Part shown: positions 1 to 13,095 of the stretch, piece by piece | Layout of the letters: every line of letters starts with the position of its first letter | Position numbering within the stretch: the first letter of the stretch is position 1 | Origin: Ophthalmolycus amberensis | Taxonomy: Eukaryota; Chordata; Actinopteri; Perciformes; Zoarcidae | Direction: 5' to 3' | Length of the DNA: 64,000 nt | Assembly (NCBI GenBank): GCA_024529925.1 | Contig: JAFEUB010000718.1 | Span: 18,638-82,637, forward strand | Made by a program: the position numbers and the translations under genes | The notes under the pieces: generated by a model | Told to the model about the DNA's origin: nothing | Seen by the model: only the letters and a program-made list of their open reading frames with translations | Databases searched by the model: none

Positions 1-3000
1 GTTGTTTCACCTGTTTAGAGAGTGATGTCACACGACAGTGTCACTGTGAATGAGTGGTATCCAACATCGCCACATGAACAGATGGTGAATGCTATCCTCC
101 CATAAAATAATTGAGAGATCAAACCGTCTACCCTGCTGGTTTTCTGGTGTCAACGGCAGCCAGTGGTGTATTGAAATCCAACGCTACGTAAAAACCAGAC
201 AAATCTCAGGTCTTGACATGCGTCACAGGTCACCAACAAGTATCATGTTGGGTGATGAGAGCCAGTAACAGCAAGAATTATGTCCTACACATTACAGTTC
301 ATGCTGAGGAAAAACTCTCTGTGGGATGGAAGTCAGTGAAAGAGAGTCCGTCCGTGTTAGCAGTACTTCTACCATGTACTACTCCAAACCTGCACTTGGG
401 GAATCTAAAATCTCTGTGGTAGCTTTACTTTGAGGCTGGATTGTGAAACATTAAGTCAGAGATTTTTTTTGTCAGAAATATCCTTTGTACAAAGTGCACA
501 ACAGAGCAGCAGTTACCGAGTCAAAAAAAAAACCAAAGCACAAGGGTAGGACAGCTTAATCGAGCTGGATAAGACTTCGGGTCTTGTTTGACCCTCCCAA
601 GTTTTGAGATCCACGACCAAAATCCCTCAATCACAACCAACTCAATGCGCATGCCAGTCAGCAAAGCTCATCAACGCTCTTCTTCTTCTTCCATCTCAGA
701 CGTCCAGTAATCTTCAAATATGCTTAATTCCGTCAAATCTGCGGTGCGGTTTTACTACGTAAAGACTGGGTTTGAAAACAAGTAAAGTACGCAGAGCTGA
801 AGGAGCGGAAAACTAAACAATGTCATAAGTTATTTCAAGCAGAGCTGCGACTCAACCACGTTCTCCAGATTCAGCCACTAAGCGCAGCGTTGTCTTTGTC
901 GACACTGAGGTTCTGAGCTGCGCTCTCCTCACGCTGCATTCTAGCACACTCAGGGGAAAAAACTCACAACCAAATCCTGAGATAGAATCTTTAGATAATG
1001 AAGCTATCACCCATAAATGGCTATTCTGAGAGATGCTACTACTGTAATTTGTAGGCTGCTCTTAGAAAGGCGAGCATATTTCGAGGAGGAGCGTGAGGGA
1101 CGAGAGGATCAAAACATTTTCGGATTAAGATCCTTCTCATAATTTCAATCACTTTTTTCCATCTTGCCTTAGTAATTAGTGTCTTGACTGTGAGCTGCAC
1201 TTTTTCTCTTCATAATATCCGAGGCAAACAATGTACATTGTGTACTGTGGGACAAAAGGTAAAATGTACAGAATAGATACTGCACATCCTGCTGATGTCT
1301 ATTTCATGTTCTAAGAAATAATGGAAACCATTCATCACAAAAAAAGAATGGCTCTAACTCAAAGCAGCAGGTTGAATACGTCTAGACTCTTTTCCCTGAA
1401 AAAGAAAGATATGGGAGGAACCATCCATTTTCCTCAGCTGCCAGTGAGGGTTATATAGTGCCATGGAGGTATATGGGCTCGCCGTGAATCAGTGAATGAC
1501 ATGCCAGGCCCTCAAGGCAGAGCACCTTTTGGCAATAAACATTTGGGAGGGACAGGACAGTCGTAGGTAAATAGCAAAAAAGCAAATATAGAGCACTTAG
1601 CAATAGATGATCCGGGACAACGGCTTGATGCATTCACAATACAAAAGGTGAATGTATAATTACTTTGCATAAGGATAAGCTAAAAGCAACAGCACTGCGC
1701 CAGAGTACGTATAGCCAGAATAATAGATTTGGATGAAGACAGAGGTGATGCTTATGATCATAGCAAAGAGAGAAACCACAGTTTGGGAGGATACAGATCC
1801 CATAGTGTCATTTTATCAGAAACACTGACAGGCTGGTCTTTCGATCCACCAAAGAAACCGGGAGCTTTAAGTCCGTATGTCTGCAACGGTATCTGTCCAA
1901 CAACAGAACAAGCTGAGGCGGTGGACACACAGGAAGGGAGCCAGCTCGACAGTTTACATTATGCTGACTGTAATTGGACAGTGAAGTATGGGGGAGGGTA
2001 TAATCGTATCTTTTATGGCATGCCAGAGCAAATTAAGCCCTGAACTCCTGCATAGGACAGAAGCTATACGTTAATGTAAGTGGGTTACTTAACGCCATTG
2101 GGAGGCACAGGGGTAGGATTAGGAGCCTCATAGATAATGTGAACCAAATGTTCCCCCCCCCCAGGTCTCAACCTGTCACAGAGATACAGCGGTGGAGACA
2201 TGTGCTAATTGGTCTTCGGACGTTCTCTTGTTCTCTATCTTTCGAATTAGCAGAGAGCAAGCCCAAGCATTTTGGAGCCTAAGAACAACTATGTACAAGA
2301 AGAAAAAGATTATAAAAGAAAGAAAACATGTTAAATGATTCTGCAGAGTATAGGATCCAACTTGTATGGTCAATGTGAAGATTCAAGCCTTGCTTCTTCC
2401 ATTTTGGTGATGCTCAAATATTTTAGGACACTTTGATTGATAATAACCCCTTGCATCTAAAAAAAAAAGAGAGAAGACACTTTGGAAATGCAAGGGGTTA
2501 ACCTGTAAACATACATTACAATTCTAATTTGCAGCTGCTTAGTCTGCATAATGCCTTGGGCAAGTTCTGCTGTAGCAGACAAGTAACCCAAACATTTACT
2601 TCAAAGCAAACCAAAAACACATATTCAGTGTTACGTTACACTAAAAAAAAAAAAAAAGAAACCTGCAATGATCCAGGTATTTAATATTCAACTTTTAATG
2701 TTGATCAAATAAATTGATTAACTGATTATTAATGTCTACAACACTTTCAGTCCACGTGGTTCACTTGCACCAGCACAAACTACCATCATTAGATTTCCTT
2801 GTTGCACAACATGTGACCATAATTCATAATGTGGGGGTTTTATGATCATATAAGTGGTAATTGTAGTCTCATATTGCTTCATGAGCAAACACAGAAGCAC
2901 AGCCTATAATCATAATACTCATATTCAAGGTGGACTACACCCAAATTCACTTGTCTGGGCAGACGGGAAATTCGCGGGTCACCTCCGTGAACACCGTAAA

Positions 3001-3386
3001 ACATAAACATGACAAATAAAGTCAATAAACTGGAATTCTCCTAATTTTGTCAAAGCAAACGCAATAACACGTCATCACCAACTTTGCTTCCCAAACAGGA
3101 ATGTTATAAAACAACGCTTAGTTTACACAAATGTGAAAAGAAAACAGTAGGCTATACGGTACACTAGTACAACACGTGCACAAACTGTTCACCAGCTAAG
3201 GCGCGCGCACACTTGTTCCGAATCCAACCTGTAAGTGGTTGATAGATTGTTGACCAGCGTAGAGGCGCATTAACGTAAAAACCACACTTCCTGCAACAAT
3301 TAAACTTGTCCACGCGGAAAACTAGTAATGCGTAAATTGACTTTTCTAAACAAACAGAGGCAGAGGTTGGAGTTAGCGTCACTTAC
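1..3386. other. No recognisable gene; possible intron
   Basis: No coding exon, RNA gene or known repeat could be supported here on either strand. The open frames are short (104 codons at most) and resemble nothing I recognise. If the candidate minus-strand first exon at 3387-3650 is real, this stretch is its first intron. There are short A-runs near 2460 and 2643 and a C-run at 2154. Confidence 0.4.
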
Positions 3387-3650
3387 CGATGTGTTCAGCG
3401 GCGGTTTATCCACGTGCGGCTCTCCTCAATTTCCTTCGGTTAATTTCTCCAGCTGCTGTCACACTCCAGCCACTTTCAGCAGCCTCTTCCGCGTCGTAGG
3501 GTGTCTTATCAGACTAAACGGGAGCCTTTCGTGCTCAACATCGCGTCGACTTCACTTCTGCGACAGTTGTTGTTGGTTTGTAAGCGGAGAGAAGAGAGTT
3601 TGTTTCCCCTGCTGCCGTTTCTGCGGAGAGACCGTCTGACTGCGGCTGTG
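3387..3650 (-). other. Candidate non-coding first exon and promoter of a minus-strand gene
   Basis: Reading the minus strand, a GC- and CpG-richer stretch ends in a near-perfect splice donor (CATCG followed by GTAAGTGA, junction at 3387/3386). It contains only a short upstream frame of ten codons (ATG near 3544), so it looks like 5' UTR. Downstream coding exons would lie to the left, outside the window or unrecognised. In tetrapods the neighbours on the 3' side of FERMT2 include GNPNAT1, but nothing in this sequence identifies the gene. The exon start is a guess. A bidirectional or unrelated CpG-rich stretch is an alternative. Confidence 0.3.
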
Positions 3651-3688
3651 TGTGTGTGTGTGGATGGGAAACCAGTAGCAGGTTCCCA

Positions 3689-3689
<1 letters not shown>

Positions 3690-3722
<33 letters not shown>
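3690..3722. repeat. (CA)n microsatellite
   Basis: About 16 uninterrupted CA dinucleotides, with a short (TG)n tract at 3647-3661 about 30 bp before it. The facing TG and CA tracts could form a small hairpin. Confidence 0.9.
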
Positions 3723-3725
<3 letters not shown>

Positions 3726-4807
3726 CCTCCCCGCCAATCACGTACAGTATCACACCACCACGTAGCCTGCAGCTCACATCTGCATGTTTTGGTCTTTTCA
3801 AAGAAGAAAATACTTCTGTGGATGTTTGTGAGCGAGTCCTAAAACATTTTTAGAACAATTTTCCATCTGTGACGTTGCTGGTTAGTGGTTTTAGACTCAT
3901 GACTCAACCTAAGAGACTCCTTCCCAGAGGATAAAAACAATCGGATTATTTTCCTCATGAAAGACAGCAGAAGACGTTCACAACGACACCGTACTATCAC
4001 ATAAGCTACATTCCAACTCAGTCTCAATAATAGGCACGTCATAAGAATATGAGTTGAAAGATATACTGATAAGTTATATTGTTCATGGTTTTTATTACCA
4101 AGTCTCTACGACTCACACGGTATAAACATGTCCAGTAGCTAGGGCATTCCCAAAGGTCAGCATTAAATAAAAGTTGTTTACCTTTTTTGAATTACTTGTT
4201 GAGACTGAGGACTCATAACAAAGACACTTTGAGTCCTTATGGGGATGTTATAGAATGAGTGCTTTTTATTACCTCGTCTGTGTGAGTCAACCCTTAAATA
4301 GCTTCCCACAGTATGGCTGAATGAACAATAACTAGGACATTCCCATGTTCACTATATCAAAAACAAAAGAATAGCTTGTAACTTTGTTAAATTACTTGTT
4401 TGGACTGTACACTACCTGATGAGGTTACTGGCCCCACAACAGAGACTTAAAGTCCTTATAGGGATATACTGTGATGGGAATATAAAGGTAATATCTTTTA
4501 CTTTTTATCACCCTGTCACTGAGAGTTAACCCATAAACATGTCTGATTAAAGTAGGCTCCCCACATTATCAGCGGGAATTAGCAGAGTCCCGGGCACTCC
4601 CCAACGCCACCACTAAAAAAGCACCTTGACTTCTTTGAGTTGCTTGTTTAGACAAGCCTACACTAGCTGAACATTTTCCAATAGCTCACTGCTGGACGTG
4701 TGGGAGGAGTCGGTGTTCAAAACTGTCCTAAACTTCCAGCAGCAGTTTACGACCATTTTTTGTTTCTACAGCCATGCCAACAGAAATGTGTTCCCTGGGA
4801 ATTCACA

Positions 4808-4850
<43 letters not shown>

Positions 4851-7800
4851 GCAGTGGAACTGCATGTGTTTGCCTAATGTTTTGCTTGGCTGCGTTCAAG
4901 TCATGCAAATCTCCCTTCTCTAATTCCTCTCAAGAGTTGACTGCTTTGATAAGCTCCGTCTTCATTTTGAACATACTTGGACGATGCTGCCTCATCTGAG
5001 ATAATTCAAGTTTGATGCTGTGCTTCTGTTTCTTTGCCTCTGGGTCTCTGCAGCTGATCATTAACATGTTGCAGAGGGAACACATGAGCATTTAAGCCAC
5101 CATTTGCTGTTCCGGTTCTACCATAGCAGATGTCTGCGAGTCTCTTGAGAAAGCTGCGATATTAAATGCATGATGAAGGATAAACAAAATCCACTTCTGG
5201 CTTACAAACAGCAGTTCAAAATCAAACATGAATGTTTCTGATTTCCTTCAATACACTTTGCAGGCGGTTGTTTGGCTTTGCATCTCTGTGGTAGCCTATG
5301 GTAATCTGTGCAACACCGAAGTCCTTGTAAGGTGTCATTTTAAGAATATATGACCAGCTGTATTAATTCACTGCAGATGTCATTCTGTTTTTCACTTATG
5401 AATACAATCTATGTACCGGCTATAAAGCTCCCACACAAATTATTCCCTAATCCATGCAGCTAAAAAAAACGAAATCATCCCAATAATCAAACATGAAAGT
5501 TCTTTATTCCTCCAGCCCCTGAAGTTTCCTCTGGATCCTATTATTGTTTGTCTGGCTTTGTGATTCCACACTACAGAAAGCTGCTCAACCATCTGGTACA
5601 GCATGTGGAAATAGTTCAATTTCAAGAATTTAGAATTGAAAAATGCTTGCTGAGTCTACTGAGACTATACCTTCAGGCAATCCACTTTGATTTACACACA
5701 GGCTCTTCTGTTGAGTGTAAAGTTGGATGTGGAGTGTTTTTGCTGTTATGGCTGCAGGGCCATTGGGACAGCAACAAGAAGGTATTGGATACTAGACTGA
5801 CACTGACACTGTAGAACTGTACCTCTGCGCTCCCCCACACGAGTAAACACTTTCACTGAAATGAGTCACTTTTTCCAGATTGAGGGGAAAAGAGGAAGTG
5901 GCCAAGGGGGAAAAAAATAATGCATACGCACACACGCATGAAACCACACAGACACACACACAAAAGCACAGAGGGTTAAAAGGACATTAGCTGTTTCCTG
6001 CCGGTGAGTTTGGGAATTCAGGCAGCTGCGTCTGTCTAGGGAAAGACATGGCCGGTGATTGCTCTGAACAAGACAAGGTTTCGACTTATACGGCACTACC
6101 AGTCTCCAAAACAGCCTGAAGAATGAATGCCCAACTGGTGAAAGCTTGACGTTGATGTTCATTGCTCAATTCAAAGCTGAGGTTATGCTTTTGGATGTGT
6201 GACACACCACAGAGGCCGAAACATCCGTCAGGTTTTGCTCATGCGGCTGAGATTCCCGCGATGACTTATCGGACTGGAATCTGGCGGCGGGAAAGTAACC
6301 AGTCGCAACTAATTCTGGTGAATTTGCTTGAATATCTTATACAGTACTCGTACCGTATCCTTTGTGCACTTTGGGAATTTAGGGGGAGTTATTTGTTTAG
6401 TTTTGCCTGAGTCATTTTCTGGAGCAGCTGTGCTTCCCTGACCTGAGTGCAGTTTATCCACTTAATAATAATGTTCCTAATATTCCCCTCAGATTTCACA
6501 TCAAGCATTAAAGAATTAGTTTCATGCTGCTTAATGTTCTGTACCTGCTTGTTGCAGTGCTTCATCCCTAGAGAGTAATAGTCAATCTGAGTGACATTTG
6601 TTAGGCTCCGCTGCACTAGTGCATTAAGAATTTAAATGACTTGTGCATCATTTTATACACATTTTAAAGTCAGGATGGCATGCTTAGTGAAATATTGATG
6701 TCCAAGATGACTCTTTTAACGGTTGCCCCCTTCACATGAAATGGAAAATCAATGTCTTCTGTATCACTTTATACATCTTTCCTTGTAATTATGTATGAAG
6801 TATTTGCCGTTATTCAATACTTTGGAATCTTGTTTTGAATTTAAAAAGAGTTTGTGTGGGCTCTGGTAAAGATCCGTCCGCATGACAAGCTTGTAATTAT
6901 GGACATGCCAAAGACTCCACGGGGTTGAGATGTTAATGGCGTTCCCACTCCTTGAGTACAATCAGTACTTTTTCCCTCAGAAGCTCTCCCACGTGGAGGC
7001 AGAAGCTGCTGTCAGAGCTCTACCTGGCAGTACGTCTCCCTTGGCTTCATCTCTTTCCCCCCACACAACTCACTGCAAACCCTCCATCCTCCTCCCAAAC
7101 TCCTGGAAAACATAATCATCCCTCCAGCCGGTGACGTCAGACAAGGAAACGGTGCAGACTGGCCGGATTAGGGAGAACGAGGTGCCTCAGGCACCGTGGT
7201 GAGCAGGGTAAACATGGAGATCTGACGTTAGAGGAATGGAACGGCGCTCCGACCACCGGCTGCCTCTCATCTCCCCACACGGCCACATGGCTGCTATACA
7301 CACACCCTCACTGCACTCTCTTATTAGTCAGTTGTTTTTGTCCTTTCTCCATCTCGCTGCTGCACTAAAATCAAACACTGAATTCATATGGTTTGTTGTT
7401 TGCACTTCACAGTGTGTGGCATGAAACACACACATCAGACACTGGTTACAAAGCTGCATGAGAAGCTCACTCGAGAGGAAAACATGTGCCATTGCGGTCG
7501 AGCTGACATGCAAAGATTACAGTGTATGAGGCGTGCTTTCATTTTGAGATTTCATGCGTGTGTAACATTGCAGAGAATACCAAGGAGTACATGTTTGACC
7601 CATCAGTGGCAGAGCTGTTCGCTGGTTCTCGGTAATTTCGTGGAACCCGCCGCCTTCGGTGGAAGGTGGACTGTGTGTTTATTTGAGGCGGCGGCGTCTG
7701 AAACCTTGTGTTTACGTTTCACTTGTCGAGTGAGGAAACAAGTGTGTGTGCTCGTTGCTGCTCTCCTCGTGCTCGTTTCACGTTGTCGAACCAGGTCAAG

Positions 7801-9493
7801 TGTAACAATCCACTTTGCTAATCTTTAAGTGTGAAAAAAGGAACATATTTAGGCCTCCAATCTGGTATTGATTTTACCTGCTTGTGCCTGATGGGATATA
7901 GTATGTCACCTGTGGCTCCTAACCAATCGCATTAGATACACAAGAACTAAATCTTTGTCATGAAGCCGACCTCTGCGTTGCTTTTAAGACATCAACGAGC
8001 CGCTTGTCAAGGCTATTTCACACTTTCTAAGGCGTATCTGTGTTCCTTTTACAATGAGTCATTCCAGCACAATTGTTGTCAAAACGCCTTATCCGATTGG
8101 TCCAGAAGATCTTTCAGATTATAGAAATTATCCGTATGACCTCTCGGGCACTGCTGAAACAGAAAGACCTGGGACTGCTGTAAAATGATGCCTACAAATA
8201 ACTGCTCACAATGATGTCATTTGTGACCGTTTTGCTTCTTTTTTTTTAAGCGTGAATTTTGGGAGCAGTCATTGGAATATTCCTTTGCCAAAGACAGCCA
8301 CTTTAATTAGATTTCATCGTCAGAATGCCCAGCCAGCCACAAGTAATGACTTTCATGCTCAGATCAATCATAGCTGCTTTGTCGCTTTACAAAAACATAG
8401 AAAGAGAAATTTGCTTTCAATCCCTGTTCTTAATTCTGCATCAATAATATGAGGGCGGTTGTTCAATCAACCTCACATTTCATTTTAATATCAAAAAATG
8501 AATATCTAATTAGATTCAGACTGTAGGTTTATGAGGGGAAAGGGGAGGTCTTGCTCATCTTGCAATAATTTGCATTCAACAGAACTGGTTGGACAAGACT
8601 TTTGAAGCAGTGTAGATGCTGTTAACATCACATCAAAACTGTTGATTGTAAATGCTAATTTTCTACATCGGGGAAGTACAAAAGAAAATACAATATGGGG
8701 TGCAAGACACCGTGACTAATTGTAGCTGTGAGACGTGTTTCTGTCAGTCTTCTTCTCTCTTTTGCCCACAGGCAGCACCTTAACATAGAAGTGAAAACAG
8801 GATTTCCAGAAGGAGAAGCTCATCGTGAATCACGGCTTGTACTCTGGGGTGTGCTGAAGTCAGATTTTGAAGCAACTCGCTGCATGGGCAAAATACTCTG
8901 TAATGGAGCCAAGCACCATTAAATACCACAAACTACATCCATCTTCATCACAGTATGACAGCTGAATGATAGGTGTGTGGAGTGTGTGTTTTGTGTGAGG
9001 TGTTCTTCAATACACCAAGTCACATCTCTCATTATAAACAATTTAGCCATTGGATAGCCTTGTTGGACTCTCAATCCAAATTATATTGAAGAAGTCCTTC
9101 AGTATGAGCTTCTTATACATCACCTGTAAGTACAGCGCTGCAAATGTTGGGATCCATAGCATACCTGTTGATCAGTGAACGCATTTGATAATGTTTTTTA
9201 CGATATTCAGTTCAATGTTTCTTTCAGTTTGTCTCAACCAAAAGTCTCTGTCTGTCTGAGTCCTCCGTCATCTGTCCCTGCCTGCCACTAACCCACTCTG
9301 GTCAAAGCAGCTAATTTGGCCGATCAATGAGCAGAGCCTTCTGGGAAACACAAAGAGCCAGGGATCCAATTTCATTTCACGAGTTCAATTTGGTCTTTAT
9401 TGTCGGCAGGACAAGTGGTGTCACTCGGAGACGCTGTCATGGCCGTAATGTCACAGTGAGATAATGTGGAGATACGGGGGGGGGGGGGGACTG
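3723..9493. other. Mostly unassigned sequence
   Basis: I see no supportable gene. The longest frame is 146 codons on the plus strand at 7388-7828. It is cysteine-rich, matches nothing I know and has no convincing splice signals. A (CA)n microsatellite of about 20 units lies at 4808-4847, and a G-run at 9477-9489. Confidence 0.4.
4808..4847. repeat. (CA)n microsatellite
   Basis: About 20 perfect CA dinucleotides. Confidence 0.9.
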
Positions 9494-9892
9494 GCTGACT
9501 TATTGTTGGAATGCTGTTAAGCATTCCAACTATTGTTATCCTGTTTCTTTATTGTTGGAATGCTGTTAAGCAACAAAAAATCACGTAAGGGAATTAATGT
9601 TTGAACATGTTCACAATGACAATGCAGTGTGATATACAGTTTATGATATTTACCATCTTAGTTCATCTTGATGGGGACATGAATGTCCGTACCGAATGTA
9701 CCAAATGTCATGGTAAATCCATCCAATGGTGTAGAGACAGTTCACACAAAATCTAATGGTGGTGTTCACCTAAAATCATTAGAAGCTATCATCTGGGGAC
9801 CATGAATTTGTACACAATTTGGAACCAATCCATCAAGTACGTGATGAGATATTTCACTGGATGAGTGCCATCAGCGGCCTGCTGATGGCACG
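9494..9892. repeat. Teleost dispersed repeat flanking the tandem array
   Basis: Two copies of a module containing GGAATGCTGTTAAGC occur at about 9501-9525 and 9552-9575. The first closes into a small hairpin with GCATTCC. They are followed by degenerate sub-repeats built on 'ACCATGAATGTCTGTACAAA ... TCATGGTAATCCATCCAAT', a pattern I associate with interspersed fish repeats. The sub-repeats continue into the left arm of unit U1, so the arm itself derives from this family. No reading frame of note. Confidence 0.55.
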
Positions 9893-10346
9893 AGATGAAT
9901 GGTCAGTGAATCTCCAAAGTCAGTAGGATTCATCCTCTAGGGGCAATGAATGTCTGTACAAAATCTCATGGTAATCCATTGAATTGTTGTTCAGACACTG
10001 CAATAGAAACCAAAAGTGTTGACCTGGTGGTGGTGCTTAATGAAAAGTCAGTATGGTTTATCCTCACAGGACCATGAATGGCCACGCATGTTTAAAAAAA
10101 CAGCAAGATCTCCTCACTTTCTATCACCGTGGCAGCAAATATTTGAACCTCCAGCCACCATAAAACATCCTCTGATGATTAGTTAGAAAAGAAATGGATC
10201 TGGTCAAACTCAACACACTGGTCTGATGAGAAAAGAGGGTTTTCCTTAAAGGAAATTTCAAAGCTAATCTGAAACCAGAAAATCAGTACATCTGCTGTCA
10301 TGGCTGACATTATCAGCGCTGCAGTCACTGCAGGGTGAATGGTCAG
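9893..10346 (+). repeat. Left arm of long inverted repeat, U1
   Basis: This stretch is the reverse complement, with few mismatches, of the distal end of the right arm (about 15145-15591) of the same unit. It includes the landmark CTTAAAGGAAATTTCAAAGC, matched by GCTTTGAAATTTCCTTTAAG on the right. Confidence 0.85.
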
Positions 10347-12281
10347 AAACACTTTCGTAGAGAGAGATCCCCCATGACATTAACAATGACTTTAACCAGC
10401 TGTGAACTCCAGGAATGAGGAAAGCAGAGCCATTCCTCTCTTGAAACTGAACTTAGCACTTGTTTTCAACCAGGAAGCTGCAACGGGCAACAGGTGCAAC
10501 GTTGCTCCCTGTATTGTGTTACTTCTTTTATGTTTTCCCTTCCTGCATTTGAATTGTTCGTGAGCAGCGCAATCTATAAATGTCACGCTCAAGTCTCCTC
10601 GTCATCCACCCCGTCCTCCCAAGGGGTCTAAAGGAATTCCACGTCACTAGGAACAGGATTGTTCTTGCGGAATTTGATTCATTGTTCCCACCGCGATGCC
10701 GCACACACCTCATCTGATCTCATAATTGACTGGAGGGTGATGGATACAAGCTCACAGGGATGTTGAAATGCAGTGTCAGCTATTAGGGGTTCAGGGTTGA
10801 TTGCAAGAGACTACTGTAAAATGATATTATTAGATGAAATATGCACAATTGCAGGAAAGATGTACATTTTTTTAGATTCAAAGAATGTGGCATCAAGGCT
10901 GGAGTGTTCAGGTTTTTTTTAAACTCACCAGCCAGAGAAGAGAAGTTGAATTTATCAACCTAAAGTAGTTGTTGACTGCAATGAAAGGAAACAAAGTGTT
11001 TGATGATATGTAATTTAGAGTCATTGGCCAAATGACTTGAGCTCCTGACACCAAGAGAGTTGTTTATGTGTATCATCACTTCCTGATAAAGGCGGTCCTG
11101 TCATACATTACCACAATGGTGGCAGCAGTGTGTTATAGACATGAACCTGACCAGAGGAAGAAGTTGTTTATTTCAGTAATACTGTTTTATCTTAAGTTGA
11201 ATGTTTTTGTTTTACTTTTGTTAAAAGATAAGCCTGACATTATTCTATACTTTTCTTACTGTCAATAAATCCCATGAAAATACCATTTTCCACCTCTCAA
11301 TACTGTATAACTCGCCGACCCTGTCTGTAGCATTCAGTCCATTAGTTTCTACCGAAGAGGTAAATCTAACAGGAGTAAATAGTGCATTTATTTTCAGTAT
11401 TTTTACTCATTGGGTGCTATAGTGAGTATTTATGGCAGCAGGATGGTAAATGTGGGATTAAGCCAAACTAAACTGCAGTGTGTGTGTGTTCATGTAAATG
11501 AAGCGACCCACTGCAACATTGTGGCTCACCACCAACCACTATGACTAATGTACGACCTGCTGTACCTCTTCGGCCATAGACGCTCACTTTTTAAATCAAT
11601 CGATTTTTTGTTGTATAATAAACTTAATTACCTGCTTTGTAAAATGAGTTCCTTCAAAGTAAGCCACTTCCAATCTGCAAAATGCACAATCATGTGTTGG
11701 GAGAATTTTCACATTGTTTTCCAAATTAGAAGTGGAACGCAAGCATTTACAATAACACATCCTTTTTAAATACTACATTTTAGAAACATGACTAAGAGTC
11801 TGCAGCTTTCTGTTAGCAATACGTACAGTGTAACAGAGCCACAAACATGGCTGTAGTCTTACTAGGCTAGCTGTTTCCCCATACTTCCATTCTGTATGCT
11901 AAGCTACCTAACCGCATGCTGGCTTTAGTTCATATTATTTATGAAATGTATCATTCTGCTTGTTTCTCAGAAAGAAGTGGATGAGTATTTCCCAAAAATG
12001 TTGAACTATTCCTTTAGCCATGAGACATGAGAAGAGTTTAACAAAACATCCAGCAGGTGGTGCTATACACTGAAATGGAAATTTATTTATCTTTAGTAAT
12101 TTATCTTTAGTAAAGGTCATTAGGTACCCTTTAAGAGTATTGAGACCCTAAACCAAGGTGATGGCTTGATCCTCATCCGTAAATAGTTGAGTCTCAAGGT
12201 TTGTTAGATATGTTAATGAAGAACGTGAAACTGGACGGTGAATTAGTAGGAAATATGTGTTGGTGTTGGCTTTGATGGTGT
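10347..12281. other. Conserved spacer of U1 without a recognised gene
   Basis: About 1.9 kb, nearly identical in all five units. It holds only frames shorter than 80 codons. A 66-codon minus-strand frame (10392-10592) and an overlapping 61-codon frame (10528-10713) are present in every copy, but their preservation follows from the recent duplication of all the DNA. I assign no function. Confidence 0.5.
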
Positions 12282-12695
12282 TGCCATTCTCTCCCTAGGC
12301 TGGTCTTAAATGCGTTGACTGAGGAGGCACTAACTGTTGCTTGACTCAGGCTGTTCCATACTGGTGGTGTTCTTCTAGAGAAAAAAGGTTTCCGTGGACC
12401 AGGCTGGTGTTGTACTTGTAGCTTCTTGTATTGGTGCTGAGGGATTTTTTGAACATACTATTGCCACATACTTGACTTCTGTTCGACTGTACGCTGTCGA
12501 TTCCTGTCAGTATTTTTAAAAGTTTGGACCATGTCGGCTCGTTTGCGGCGAAATTCCAGCGTTTGCAAGTTGAGACTGGCAAGTCTTTCTGGGTATGAGA
12601 GGTTGCACTAGTCTAGTTGCGCGTCTCTGAACTGGTTCCAGGGCATCTTTGTCCCGCTTGAGTTTGGGCGACCATACGACTGAGGCGTACTCCAA
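12282..12695 (-). pseudogene. LINE reverse transcriptase 3' fragment, U1
   Basis: Translated antisense, this reads as the tail of a CR1/Rex-like non-LTR retrotransposon ORF2. One frame gives LEYASVVWSPKL and DALEPVQRR, then a shifted frame gives ERLASLNLQTLEFRRKRADM, FKILTGID and finally WNSLSQ and FKTSLGREW. These match the usual order after the RT core (LEY-S-VW-P, LE-VQRR, RL--LNL--LE-RR-R-DM---FKIL-GI, WNSLP, FK--L---W). At least two frameshifts separate the blocks, so it is dead. Its 5' side abuts the promoter of the plus-strand gene. Confidence 0.75.
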
Positions 12696-12770
12696 ATTAA
12701 GGAGCTTTTATTGCACAATTTAGTTGTTGAAGCGTGATATCTTATTGTGAAGGACAGAACTACGGTCCCG

Positions 12771-12946
12771 GTTGCCAAGCAACGGTTGCTGAGCAGCGGG
12801 AGTCCTTTAATTACAGCTAGGCTCGTGGCTATCATGTGTGACTGTCAGATAAAAGGATCAAAGACATGAAAGCCGTGACGTCACCGATAGAATCCGTGAC
12901 GTCACCGATAGAATCCGTGACGTCACGGATGGAATCCTTGACGTCA
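12771..12946 (+). promoter_or_regulatory. X-box plus CRE array promoter, U1
   Basis: An RFX-type X-box (GTTGCC-A-AGCAAC) lies at 12771-12783. Perfect CRE palindromes TGACGTCA start at 12876, 12897, 12918 and 12939, exactly 21 bp apart (two helical turns). A fifth CRE present in the other units, just before ATAAAAGG, is broken here by one inserted base (TGACTGTCA near 12840). The last CRE is about 150 bp before the start codon. CREs are bound by CREB/CREM/ATF factors and X-boxes by RFX factors. Use in testis or ciliated cells is inference. Confidence 0.7.
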
Positions 12947-13095
12947 TTTCAGCTATAGGCTCCTTGCTCCTGGCTGTCATGTGTAAAGTCAGTGTAAGTC
13001 AGTCAGCAAGTTCTCAGAGCTCAAGATCATCGTCCACAATAAATCAACTATTTATCAACAATTTATTCAAAGAATAAATCAACAGTAAATCAACA

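Noticed and set aside
7388..7828. 146-codon plus-strand frame
   Set aside because: No recognisable domain, cysteine-rich low-information sequence, no supporting promoter, splice or poly(A) signals.
10528..10713. Small minus-strand frame repeated identically in all units
   Set aside because: Its conservation is fully explained by recent duplication of the whole unit; no start context or homologue recognised.
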